Part shown: positions 22,935-29,816 of the stretch, piece by piece
How the letters are laid out: every line of letters begins with the position of its first letter
Numbering within the stretch: position 1 is the first letter of the stretch
Assembly: GCA_030038295.1 (NCBI GenBank)
Contig: JASHPF010000176.1
Coordinates: forward strand, 1-34,490
Direction of reading: 5' to 3'
Origin: Streptosporangiaceae bacterium
GTDB lineage: Bacteria; Actinomycetota; Actinomycetes; Streptosporangiales; Streptosporangiaceae
Length of the DNA stretch: 34,490 nt
Notes under the pieces: generated by a model
Told to the model about the DNA's origin: nothing
Seen by the model: the letters and a program-made list of their open reading frames with translations, nothing else
Databases searched by the model: none
Made by a program: the position numbers and the translations under genes

Positions 22935-24209
22935 CTAATCCGCGGCAGCCAGGTACGGGATGGTCTGCGGGCCCTCGGGCAGCACGCAGATCCGCGCGGC
23001 GGGCCCCAGCCGGTGCAGCTCGGCCGCGACGGCCTCGCTGATATCGGCGGTCTGCCGCAGGTGCGCGTCGGCCAGGTCCGCGTCCGACAGGTATGACGTG
23101 TGCATGACCACCGTGGCGCGCGACTGAATCTGCGCCTGGATCTGCACCTGCCACTGGTCAGGCACGGTGACGGCGCGACCGCTGATCTCGGCGAGCAGGG
23201 CCTGCGGCGACGCCGCAGACCGCAGCACCGCACGGTACGAGCCGTGGTCGGGAAAGCCGTCGCGGCACTCGGCCGCACAGATGATCATCCCGCCATCGCG
23301 GACCACGCGGCTGGCGGCCGACATTCCCTTGACCGACTGATACAGATTCTGATCGAGCGGGAATCCCGAGCCTGTCGTCACCACGACGTCGCACGGCGCG
23401 GCCAGCTCCCGCATCGCCAGCCGTTTCGCCAGCTGTGCCGCGCGCGCGTGCATGGGCAGAATGTCGCCGCCGAACGCGGCCACGATCTGCTTGTCCCGGT
23501 TGAGCACGACGTCGAAGGCGAACGTGACGCCCGTCCCGGCAGCGATCGCGCGGACGTCATCGTGCACCGGGTTGCCCTCGGTGACGCCCCAGGTCGCGGC
23601 CGGGTGGCCGATCCGAGCGGCGTCGTGCAGGACCAGCACCGTGTCGAGGCCGGCGAGTCCTGGTGCCACCATCTTCGGGCCGCCGGAGAAGCCGGCGAAA
23701 AAGTGCGGCTCGACGAAGCCTGTGGTGATCTTCACGTCAGCCTCGGCCCACTGCGTGTTCAGCCACACCGGAACGTCAGCACCGAAGGTGCCCATCCAGG
23801 TCAGCGTGGCGGAGTCGCGCGCATCATGGTTGACGACCCGGACCGAGTCGACCACCGAGTCGCCGAGCATGGTCCGCAGCTCGGCATCGGTGTTCGCCCG
23901 GTGCGTTCCGGTCGCTATCAGCACCACCACGTCGTCGAAGTCGACGACACCGTCCAGTTCGGCCAGCACGGCCGGAAGCATCAGGCTGCTCGGCTGCGCG
24001 CGGGTCCCGTCGCAGACCGAGATCGCCACCGTCTGGCCTGGTCGCACCCGCTCCCTGAGCGGGGGCCCGCTGACGGGCGCGCGCAGCGCTGCGGTCAGCG
24101 CGGCCGCCTCGTCCGGCACCGCCGCGGCCGCCCGTGGATAGATCACGTCGGCGTGGTCGGGAACGTCGATCTGCAGGCCCGAATCGCCGTAGGCCAGGTT
24201 GACGCGCAC
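22935..24209 (-). CDS. larA: LarA-family nickel-pincer 2-hydroxyacid (lactate) racemase
   Basis: A 424-residue protein, equal in length to L. plantarum LarA when GTG 24209 is used. Key residues sit at a constant offset of 5 from that enzyme's numbering: D67 and R70 (CDGTR; D72, R75), H103 (ATGTHR; H108 catalytic), H169 (FVEPHFFAGFSGG; H174 catalytic), K179 (GGPKMVAPG; K184, cofactor attachment) and H195 (LHDA; H200, nickel ligand). It should therefore bind the nickel-pincer cofactor made by LarB, LarC and LarE. LarA homologs racemise or epimerise several 2-hydroxyacids, so lactate is likely but not proven. ATG 24296 would add an Arg/Ala-rich 29-residue extension; I prefer GTG 24209. Confidence 0.94.
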   Translation of the reverse strand: MRVNLAYGDSGLQIDVPDHADVIYPRAAAAVPDEAAALTAALRAPVSGPPLRERVRPGQTVAISVCDGTRAQPSSLMLPAVLAELDGVVDFDDVVVLIATGTHRANTDAELRTMLGDSVVDSVRVVNHDARDSATLTWMGTFGADVPVWLNTQWAEADVKITTGFVEPHFFAGFSGGPKMVAPGLAGLDTVLVLHDAARIGHPAATWGVTEGNPVHDDVRAIAAGTGVTFAFDVVLNRDKQIVAAFGGDILPMHARAAQLAKRLAMRELAAPCDVVVTTGSGFPLDQNLYQSVKGMSAASRVVRDGGMIICAAECRDGFPDHGSYRAVLRSAASPQALLAEISGRAVTVPDQWQVQIQAQIQSRATVVMHTSYLSDADLADAHLRQTADISEAVAAELHRLGPAARICVLPEGPQTIPYLAAAD

Positions 24210-24283
24210 AGCCTTATCCAACCCGATGCGCGGCTGCCTCGTCACCGCCGCAGCCGGTCGTCGCGGCCGGCTCGCTGCGGCTC

Positions 24284-24315
24284 GCTGTCGTGGCATGCCG
24301 CTGTCGTGGCATGCC
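24284..24315. repeat. Perfect 16-bp tandem repeat between larA and the dehalogenase gene
   Basis: GCTGTCGTGGCATGCC occurs twice without a gap (24284-24299 and 24300-24315). Each copy contains the palindrome GGCATGCC. Just before it CGGCTCGCTG is also doubled. The repeat lies about 75-106 bases upstream of the larA GTG start used here and 90-121 upstream of the dehalogenase ATG, so it may be a regulator-binding site, or chance slippage in GC-rich DNA. Confidence 0.7.
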
Positions 24316-24404
24316 GGGCATCGTCGCAGCCTGGCTCCTAAGCTGTGGGCTGTGGAGATCCGCCGCTGGAACCGAGTTCTCACCAAAAAGCTCAGCCGGG
24401 ACCG

Positions 24405-25094
24405 ATGAGAGTCCTGCTGTTCGACGTGTTCGGGACCCTGGTGGACTGGCGGGCCAGCCTCATCGAGACCGCGGAGGCGACCGCGCCCACTGGCGCCGAC
24501 GCCGGCTGGGCGCTGGTCATCGATGACTGGCGTCGCGCCTATCAGCCCGCCATGGACCGGGTCCGGCAGGGTGCCGCCTGGCAGGATCTCGACTCGCTGC
24601 AGCGACAGACGCTCGACGACGTACTCACCCGTCACGCCCTGACGGTGTCAGCGGCCGACCGGGAGACGCTCGTCCGGGGCTGGCGGCGGCTGCGGCCGTG
24701 GCCCGACAGCGGCCCCGGGCTCGACCGGCTGCGCCGCAAGTACGTCACGGCCACGCTGTCCAACGGCCATCTGGCCCTGCTCGCCGACCTGCTCAAGTTC
24801 GCCGATCTGCGGGTAGACGCCGTGCTGTCGGCTCAGCTGGCCGGCAGCTACAAGCCCGACCCCAGGGTCTACCGCACCGCCCTTGAGCTGCTCGAGTGCC
24901 AGCCCGAGGACGCTGGCATGGTCGCCGCGCACCCGTCCGACCTGCGCGCGGCAGCCGCACTCGGCCTTCGCCCGATCTTCGTCCGGCGGCCGCTTGAGTG
25001 GGGACTCGGCACGCCCCCGGCGGACCCGCCTGCCCTCGCCGGCGTGCTGGCGACCGACGGACTCGACGACCTGGCCGCCGCCCTCGGCTGCTAA
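24405..25094 (+). CDS. Haloacid dehalogenase, type II ((S)-2-haloacid dehalogenase-like)
   Basis: A 229-residue HAD-superfamily hydrolase of the L-2-haloacid dehalogenase branch, cytosolic. Motif I is FDVFGTLVDW with nucleophile D7; the arginine region is DDWRRAYQPAM; motif II is TLSNGH; motif III is SYKPDPRVYRTAL, with the K-to-Y spacing of true dehalogenases; then AAHPSDLRAAAALGL, a common variant of the SSNxWD segment. Predicted reaction: (S)-2-haloacid + water to (R)-2-hydroxyacid + halide. ATG 24405 is chosen from homology, though its upstream region (CAGCCGGGACCG) has only a weak ribosome site. It is divergent from the lactate racemase gene, which would act on the kind of product made here. 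Other HAD substrates remain possible. Confidence 0.87.
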   Translation: MRVLLFDVFGTLVDWRASLIETAEATAPTGADAGWALVIDDWRRAYQPAMDRVRQGAAWQDLDSLQRQTLDDVLTRHALTVSAADRETLVRGWRRLRPWPDSGPGLDRLRRKYVTATLSNGHLALLADLLKFADLRVDAVLSAQLAGSYKPDPRVYRTALELLECQPEDAGMVAAHPSDLRAAAALGLRPIFVRRPLEWGLGTPPADPPALAGVLATDGLDDLAAALGC

Positions 25095-25197
25095 CGCGCG
25101 GGGTCGAGCGCCGGAACGACGCTCGACCCGGCTCGGTTGCGCCGCGCCCGCCGGCCGCAGCGGCATACGCTTGCCTAAAGTCTCACGTGGAGGTCCG

Positions 25198-25794
25198 ATG
25201 ACGGATGTGGCGGCCCAGAACGCTGCGAGCGCGGTGAAGCCCGAGCCGGGCAGGTGGACGATCGACTCGATGCATTCCTTCGTCACCTTTACCGTCGAGC
25301 ACTTCACCATCGCGATCGCGCATGGTCTTGCTTCTGGACCCAAGGGAACGATCGACATCGCCCCCGACGTCGCCGCGTCATCGGTGCAAGCCGCCATCGA
25401 CGTCGCCACGCTGACGACCGGCAACGCCATGCGCGACGAGCGGATCCTGGGCCCGGATGTACTGGACGCCGCCAGCTATCCGACCATCGACTTCTCCTCC
25501 CGTGCCCTCGAGGAAACCGCGCCCGGTCGCTACGCCGTGCACGGTGACCTGGCGATCCACGGCTTCACCAAGCCGGTCACCCTCGACCTGACCGTGCACG
25601 GCGTCGTCACGGACACGTGGGGCAAGTCGAGACTCGGCCTCACCGCCACCGCGGACATCAGGCGGAGCGACTACGAGGTTCTGAAATTCGGGCACGTCCC
25701 GCTGGCGGCGGGCGGATTCATGGTGCCCGATGTCGTCCACGTGACGCTGGACATCGAGGCAACGCGCGACGAGCCTGGCGAGTCCGCAGACTGA
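25198..25794 (+). CDS. YceI-family lipid-binding protein (cytosolic form)
   Basis: A 198-residue lipocalin-like barrel of the YceI family, which binds isoprenoid or amide lipids. Motifs: GRWTIDSMHSFVTFTVEHF, AAIDVATLTTGNAMRDERIL, LDAASYPTIDFSSRALEE, VHGDLAIHGFTKPVTLDLTVHG, and KSRLGLTATADIRRSDYEVLKFG. There is no signal peptide, unlike the periplasmic E. coli protein, which is normal for actinobacteria. ATG 25198 has GTGGAGGTCCG as ribosome site. The 103-base gap after the dehalogenase gene contains no terminator I can defend. It is convergent with the HxlR regulator (30 bases). The ligand is unknown; isoprenoid quinone is a family-based guess. Confidence 0.93.
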   Translation: MTDVAAQNAASAVKPEPGRWTIDSMHSFVTFTVEHFTIAIAHGLASGPKGTIDIAPDVAASSVQAAIDVATLTTGNAMRDERILGPDVLDAASYPTIDFSSRALEETAPGRYAVHGDLAIHGFTKPVTLDLTVHGVVTDTWGKSRLGLTATADIRRSDYEVLKFGHVPLAAGGFMVPDVVHVTLDIEATRDEPGESAD

Positions 25795-25824
25795 CGAAAA
25801 TGCCGTCGGCCGCGGCGGCGTGCG

Positions 25825-26169
25825 CTATCGCGTCCTTCGGTCCGACGCGGGCTGCCAGTGTGCTGCCCACTCGTCGAGCGGAAGGAGCCGGGCCAGCAGG
25901 TCGTGTCCGGCAGGAGTGAGCGCGTAGCCGGTGCCGGTGTGCGCCACCACGCCCGCCTCGCCGAGTTCGCGGAGCCGGTCGGAAAGCACGCTGGAGGAGA
26001 TCGAGTCGCAGCGCTGCTGGAGTTCCCTGAAGGTCGGCTCGCCGGTCCGCAACTCCCAGAGGATCCGCAAGGCCCAGCGGCGCCCGAGCAGGTCAAGCAG
26101 CGCCATGATCGGCCGTCCGGTGGTCGAACCGCGGACCGGCCGTCCGGGCAGCGGTGTCGGCCGCGGCAC
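25825..26169 (-). CDS. HxlR-family transcriptional regulator
   Basis: A winged-helix regulator of about 114 residues. The core is IMALLDLLGRRWALRILWELRTGEPTFRELQQRCDSISSSVLSDRLRELGEAGVVAHT, then YALTPAGHDLLARLLPLDEWA, typical of HxlR. I prefer GTG 26169 because a purine-rich GGAAAGGAAAGCGAGGTGG precedes it; GTG 26217 would give 130 residues, but its upstream region lacks a ribosome site, and TGATAGCAT between the two may be an extended -10. The usual early cysteine of redox-sensing HxlR proteins is absent; the one visible Cys lies in the recognition region (QQRCDSI). Target is unknown; the convergent YceI gene or the ABC exporter are near candidates. Confidence 0.88.
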   Translation of the reverse strand: MPRPTPLPGRPVRGSTTGRPIMALLDLLGRRWALRILWELRTGEPTFRELQQRCDSISSSVLSDRLRELGEAGVVAHTGTGYALTPAGHDLLARLLPLDEWAAHWQPASDRRTR

Positions 26170-26253
26170 GGCGCCACCTCGCTTTCCTTTCCGAAGCACC
26201 GATGCTATCACCGGCACGCCCCGCGGCCCCGGCGGACGTCCCGCAGCCGCCGC

Positions 26254-27012
26254 TCAGAGCCGGGCCGAGCGGCCCCAGCCGCGGCTCGCCCTGGCGATAG
26301 CGATCAGGCACGCGCCAGCCGCGAAGGCGAGCAGCACCGCCGATGCGGTCAGCGTTCGCCCCGCTTCCCCGCGCAAGGCCGCCTCAAGCGCTGCGACGGC
26401 CCAGTAACCAGGCGAGGCTGGCGCGACGTGCCTGATCCAGGCGGGCATGGTGGTCAGCGGGACTAGCGCACCGCCGAGGCTGGACAAGATCATCCCGCCG
26501 ATGTCGTAGCACGCCGACAGCCCGCTGAGGCTGCGGGCCAGCAGCCCGAGCGCGGCGCCCATGCCAACCAGCGTCAGCGTCCACGCAATCATGACGAGCG
26601 CGAGCAGCGGCAGCCCGGCCACCGCCAGCCCAAGCACGGCCACGCCGAAGCCGAGCACGGCGGCCTGCTGCAGCAGCAGCGCCACGATGACCGGCACCGC
26701 CTTGCCGATGAGCAGCTCGGCCGGATGCGCCGCCGTGGCCCGCACCCGCTCCCAGGTGTGCCAGATCCGCTCGGTCAGGAACGTGCTGCCAGCGATGCTC
26801 ATGGCCAGCAGCGAGAACGTCACGATCGTGGCGATGACAGCCTGGGCTATGCCCCGCTGGCCGCGCTGATCCTGCTCGTACAGGGGGTGCAGCAGGATCA
26901 GGAAGGCCAGCGGCAGCACCATCCTGCTGGCCAGCGGACCGGGTTCCCGCAGCATGAGCATGGTGTTGTGGCGGATCAGCGCGCCGGTTCTGTGCAGAGC
27001 GTCACGCGGCAT
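26254..27012 (-). CDS. ABC-2 type transporter permease (drug-exporter-like)
   Basis: A 252-residue permease with about six membrane helices. The first begins LASRMVLPLAFLILLHPLY after a cytoplasmic amphipathic stretch (RTGALIRHNTMLMLREPG), as in DrrB/ABC-2 proteins. The ABC-2 signature region is YDIGGMILSSLGGALVPLTTMPAWIRHVAPASPGYW. ATG 27012 lies inside the end of the ATPase gene (11-nt overlap) with GAGGCGGC as ribosome site. It forms an export complex with that ATPase in the plasma membrane and is controlled with it by the divergent TetR. The substrate, probably a hydrophobic compound, is not predictable. Confidence 0.9.
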   Translation of the reverse strand: MPRDALHRTGALIRHNTMLMLREPGPLASRMVLPLAFLILLHPLYEQDQRGQRGIAQAVIATIVTFSLLAMSIAGSTFLTERIWHTWERVRATAAHPAELLIGKAVPVIVALLLQQAAVLGFGVAVLGLAVAGLPLLALVMIAWTLTLVGMGAALGLLARSLSGLSACYDIGGMILSSLGGALVPLTTMPAWIRHVAPASPGYWAVAALEAALRGEAGRTLTASAVLLAFAAGACLIAIARASRGWGRSARL

Positions 27013-27973
27013 CGGATGCCGCCTCGGCGAGGGAGCGGTAGAGGTCATCGAGATCGGGCCGGCGAACATCGACCGACGTTGGCGCGCAGCCCGCCGCCAG
27101 CACCGCGGCTAGGTCCGCAGGCGGATCCGCGCTGGCGATCCGCACCTCGCCATCGACGCCCCTGGCCCGCCGTGCCAGCTCCGCCGGCAGCGACTCTGCC
27201 GCCTCGGCTGGCTGCAGATCCCACGCGCCGGCCCGCTGGCTCGCAAAGCGCAGTCGCAACTCGCCGGGCAAACCGGCCATGAGGGCGTCCTGCGTCCCCC
27301 GCGCGATCACCTTGCCCTCCCGGACGACCACCAGAGTCGCGCCGAGGTCAGCGAGCTCGGGCAGGTAGTGGGTGGCGTACAGGACGGCCACGCCCGCAGC
27401 CGCGCGGGCCCGGACCGCTGCCAGCAGCGCCGCGCGAGTCTCTGGATCGGCGCCGGCCGTGGGCTCGTCGAGCAGGAGCAGCCGTGGCGTGCCGATCAGG
27501 GCCGTTGCCGCTTGAGTCCGGCGCCGCTGCCCTCCAGACAGCAGCCCGATCCGCTTGTCGACCACCTCGGTCAGTCGCAATTCGGCAGCCACGTGATCAA
27601 TCGAGGCCCGCAGCGCCGGCCCGCGCAGGCCCGCGAGCGCGCCGAACAGCCGCAGGTTGTCGCGCACCGTCGCGCTGACGTAGAGCGCCTGCTCCTGCGG
27701 TGCGACGCCCATGAGGCGCCTCGCCTGCCTCGAGTTCTTCAGCACGTCAATGCCGTCGACGAAGACGCGGCCCGCATCGGGCCTGACGAGGCCGGTCACG
27801 ATCTCCACGAAGGTGGTCTTGCCGGCTCCGTTGTGGCCCACCAGGCCCGCTATCTCACCCGGCCTGACGGCGAGCTCGAATCCGTCCAGCGCGTTCTTCG
27901 CGCCGTAGCGCTTCACCAGGCCCTCGGCGGCGAGCACGGCCGCCGTTCCCAGGCGCCCGGTCGCTCCCGCCAT
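27002..27973 (-). CDS. ABC transporter ATPase (DrrA-like)
   Basis: A 323-residue ATPase. Walker A GHNGAGKTT is at 46-54, the Q-loop in APQEQALY near 93, signature LSGGQ at 145-149, Walker B LLLLDEP at 165-171 and H202 in ATHYLPE. After about residue 220 there is a C-terminal extension typical of DrrA-type drug-exporter ATPases. ATG 27973 has GGAAGGGG before it; GTG 28015 (14 residues longer) lacks such a site. It is co-transcribed with the permease gene and divergent from a TetR gene over a perfect inverted repeat. Confidence 0.93.
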   Translation of the reverse strand: MAGATGRLGTAAVLAAEGLVKRYGAKNALDGFELAVRPGEIAGLVGHNGAGKTTFVEIVTGLVRPDAGRVFVDGIDVLKNSRQARRLMGVAPQEQALYVSATVRDNLRLFGALAGLRGPALRASIDHVAAELRLTEVVDKRIGLLSGGQRRRTQAATALIGTPRLLLLDEPTAGADPETRAALLAAVRARAAAGVAVLYATHYLPELADLGATLVVVREGKVIARGTQDALMAGLPGELRLRFASQRAGAWDLQPAEAAESLPAELARRARGVDGEVRIASADPPADLAAVLAAGCAPTSVDVRRPDLDDLYRSLAEAASDAA

Positions 27974-28051
27974 GGCCCCTTCCGGCCATCCGGTCTTGGT
28001 AAGCACCCTGAGCACCTCGCCTCGGGCCGGCCCGACGATCCATTAGTGATC

Positions 28052-28076
28052 TACACTGTATAGATTCTACAGTGTA
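28052..28076. promoter_or_regulatory. TetR operator between divergent TetR and ABC-exporter genes
   Basis: A perfect 9-bp inverted repeat, TACACTGTA / TACAGTGTA (28052-28060 and 28068-28076), with a 7-bp centre. It ends three bases before the TetR ATG. TATAGA (28059-28064) and, on the other strand, TAGAAT in the centre could be -10 elements, so a bound repressor would block both promoters. TetR translation would be leaderless or nearly so. Confidence 0.75.
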
Positions 28077-28079
28077 TAC

Positions 28080-28712
28080 ATGGCCGAGCGCAAGGACGAA
28101 ATTCTGGCTGCCGCGATCGCCATCGCGGACGAGCGCGGCCTCGAGGCCGTCTCGATGCGGAGCGTTGCCGATCGGGTCGGGGTGACGCCGATGGCGCTCT
28201 ATCCGTATGTCGGCAGCAAGACCGCGCTGCTCGACGCCATGTATGGCCGCATCGTCAACGAGTACGTCCCCGACTTGGCCGCCGCGGCGGACTGGCGAGA
28301 GCGCATGCGCAGCCTGGCAACCGCCGCGCGCAGCCTCGCCAAGCAACGCCCGTGGGTGGTCAGCCTCATGCTGTCCAGGCCGTCCGTCGTACTCGACGCG
28401 GTCCGCGTCACCGACGCGCTCTATCAGGCCCTGCTGGACGCCGGCGTGCCGGACGCCGATGTACCGCGGATCGAGCGGCTGCTCAGCACGTTCTTCCTCG
28501 GGTACAGCGCGTCGGAATCGGGCGGCCGCTTCGGCGCGAGGACGCAGAATCCGCGAGGCTCGCGCGGCCAGCTTCCCGAGGGCAGGCTACCCGGGCACGC
28601 CAGGCTGGCACCGTGGCTCGACCAGGCGCCGGACTGGGACGCCGAGTTCGACGCCGACCTGCGCGACCTGGAGGCGCTAATCCTGGCGAAGGCTAGCCGC
28701 CACCAGAGCTGA
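28080..28712 (+). CDS. TetR-family transcriptional regulator
   Basis: A 210-residue regulator. The N-terminal helix-turn-helix is MAERKDEILAAAIAIADERGLEAVSMRSVADRVGVTPMALYPYVGSKTALLDAM. The C-terminal half has the TetR_C-like WRERMRSLATAARSLAKQRPWVVSLML and FFLGYSASESGGRF. ATG 28080 follows the operator directly, so no ribosome site is seen. It most likely represses the divergent ABC-2 exporter and itself, with the exported compound as inducer. Its last 20 bases overlap the end of the convergent lectin-protein gene. It is not closely similar to the other TetR in the window outside the DNA-binding helices. Confidence 0.93.
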   Translation: MAERKDEILAAAIAIADERGLEAVSMRSVADRVGVTPMALYPYVGSKTALLDAMYGRIVNEYVPDLAAAADWRERMRSLATAARSLAKQRPWVVSLMLSRPSVVLDAVRVTDALYQALLDAGVPDADVPRIERLLSTFFLGYSASESGGRFGARTQNPRGSRGQLPEGRLPGHARLAPWLDQAPDWDAEFDADLRDLEALILAKASRHQS

Positions 28713-29661
28713 AGGCCCAGCGATCGGCCGCCGCGCCGGTACAGCTGGACAGCTCGACCTTTCCTGACTTCTCGGCGATGCACCGGGCGTACTGGATCCA
28801 GGCGATGGTGCCGTTGCTGTTGATCTCCCACTGCTGCCGGTCATTCCCGTTGCACGTGGCGAATGTGATGGCGGCGCCGGGCTTACCACTCTGGGTTTGC
28901 AGGCAGAGGTTGTGGACGACGAAGAACGCGCCGTCGAACGCGATGGTCTCGGCTGGGCTGGTGTTGCACGGCGCGAGCTCGGCTCGGGTGCCGGGCCGGG
29001 CGCCGTAGCTGGGGTCCTCGAGGCACTGGCCAGACTTGGCGTTCTTGTACTGCCCATACGTCGCGGCGGTCGTAGCCCCGCCGAAGCAGTGATTCGTGGC
29101 CGAGCTGAACAGCGGCTCGGTGCTCACGGGGAGGTCCGATGGCGGGCTGACGATGAAGGGCGTCAGCAACGGCGCTCCGTTGGGCATGCCTTGCGTCAGC
29201 GCGTCCTCACAGTTGATGACGTCGAACTCGTTGCCGCCCTTGCCGCCGATCCAGAGGTCGACGTGGTGGAGCCGCGGCCCACCATCGGGCCCGTTCCCCG
29301 ACCAGTCCTGGTCGCATTCCTGGCAGTCATCGCCCATCCGGACGTACTTCTCGATGGTGGGGTAGTACAAGATCGTTCCGACCGGGAACTCGTGCCGGTC
29401 GCTCGCGAACGTGATCGGGTGCTGGTAAGTGCCGTTGCCCCCCGCGCAGCCCGAGTAGGCGGTGGCGCATCCCGGCGGGGTGTTGTCGAACCAGCCGTAG
29501 TACGTCGCGTACACCTCGACCACCGTCGGCTGCTTGGCCCCCGCGGCGGCATGTGCCTGGCGGGCGGATGCGGCGCCGCTCGGCGTGCTGGTCGCCACCA
29601 GGCCTACCAGGCCGAGCGCGATGACTCCGGCCAGGATCCAGATACGGGTAACGGATTTCAT
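28693..29661 (-). CDS. Secreted protein with 3D/double-psi-barrel-like domain and ricin-type lectin domain
   Basis: A 322-residue secreted protein. Residues 1-40 form a signal peptide: positive MKSVTRIW, hydrophobic ILAGVIALGLVGLVATS, then an Ala-rich cleavage region. Residues about 45-165 (VEVYATYYGWFDNTPPG, HEFPVGTILYYP, VRMGDDC, HHVDLWIGG) look like a 3D/double-psi-beta-barrel domain, with the Asp residues in MGDD and HVDLW resembling its acidic cluster; this call is tentative. Residues about 200-318 are a beta-trefoil lectin with CLED, QQWEI and DRWAF motifs. Several Cys pairs fit extracellular disulfides. ATG 29661 follows GGAGCCGCTTTG; the TTG just before is less likely. A perfect dyad lies upstream. 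The role could be cell-wall or polysaccharide cleavage; not proven. Confidence 0.82.
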   Translation of the reverse strand: MKSVTRIWILAGVIALGLVGLVATSTPSGAASARQAHAAAGAKQPTVVEVYATYYGWFDNTPPGCATAYSGCAGGNGTYQHPITFASDRHEFPVGTILYYPTIEKYVRMGDDCQECDQDWSGNGPDGGPRLHHVDLWIGGKGGNEFDVINCEDALTQGMPNGAPLLTPFIVSPPSDLPVSTEPLFSSATNHCFGGATTAATYGQYKNAKSGQCLEDPSYGARPGTRAELAPCNTSPAETIAFDGAFFVVHNLCLQTQSGKPGAAITFATCNGNDRQQWEINSNGTIAWIQYARCIAEKSGKVELSSCTGAAADRWAFSSGGG

Positions 29662-29703
29662 CAAAGCGGCTCCGACGCTGGTGACGGTTCCCGACCGGCA
29701 ACG

Positions 29704-29730
29704 CGTAGTTAGGAAAGTTACCTAACTACG
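29704..29730. promoter_or_regulatory. Operator-like dyad upstream of the secreted lectin protein
   Basis: A perfect 10-bp inverted repeat, CGTAGTTAGG / CCTAACTACG (29704-29713 and 29721-29730), with AAAGTTA in the centre. It lies 43-69 bases upstream of the lectin gene start and is far more A/T-rich than its surroundings. Dyads of this TTAGG-CCTAA type resemble sites bound by sugar-responsive repressors such as ROK proteins in actinobacteria; that is a recollection, not a match I could test. Confidence 0.55.
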
Positions 29731-29755
29731 GGAAGGCCCGCAAGAGGCGGCGGCC

Positions 29756-29772
29756 GGCGGCCGCGGGCCGCC
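29756..29772 (-). terminator. GC-rich hairpin downstream of the hexosaminidase gene
   Basis: GGCGGCC / GGCCGCC (29756-29762 and 29766-29772) with a 3-nt loop lies 45 bases past the hexosaminidase stop on the minus strand. There is no T-tract. It may end that transcript before the lectin-gene promoter region; weak evidence. Confidence 0.35.
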
Positions 29773-29816
29773 AGGATCAGCCCGGGTCGGGGACGGGGAT
29801 CCCGCGAGGGCGCACC

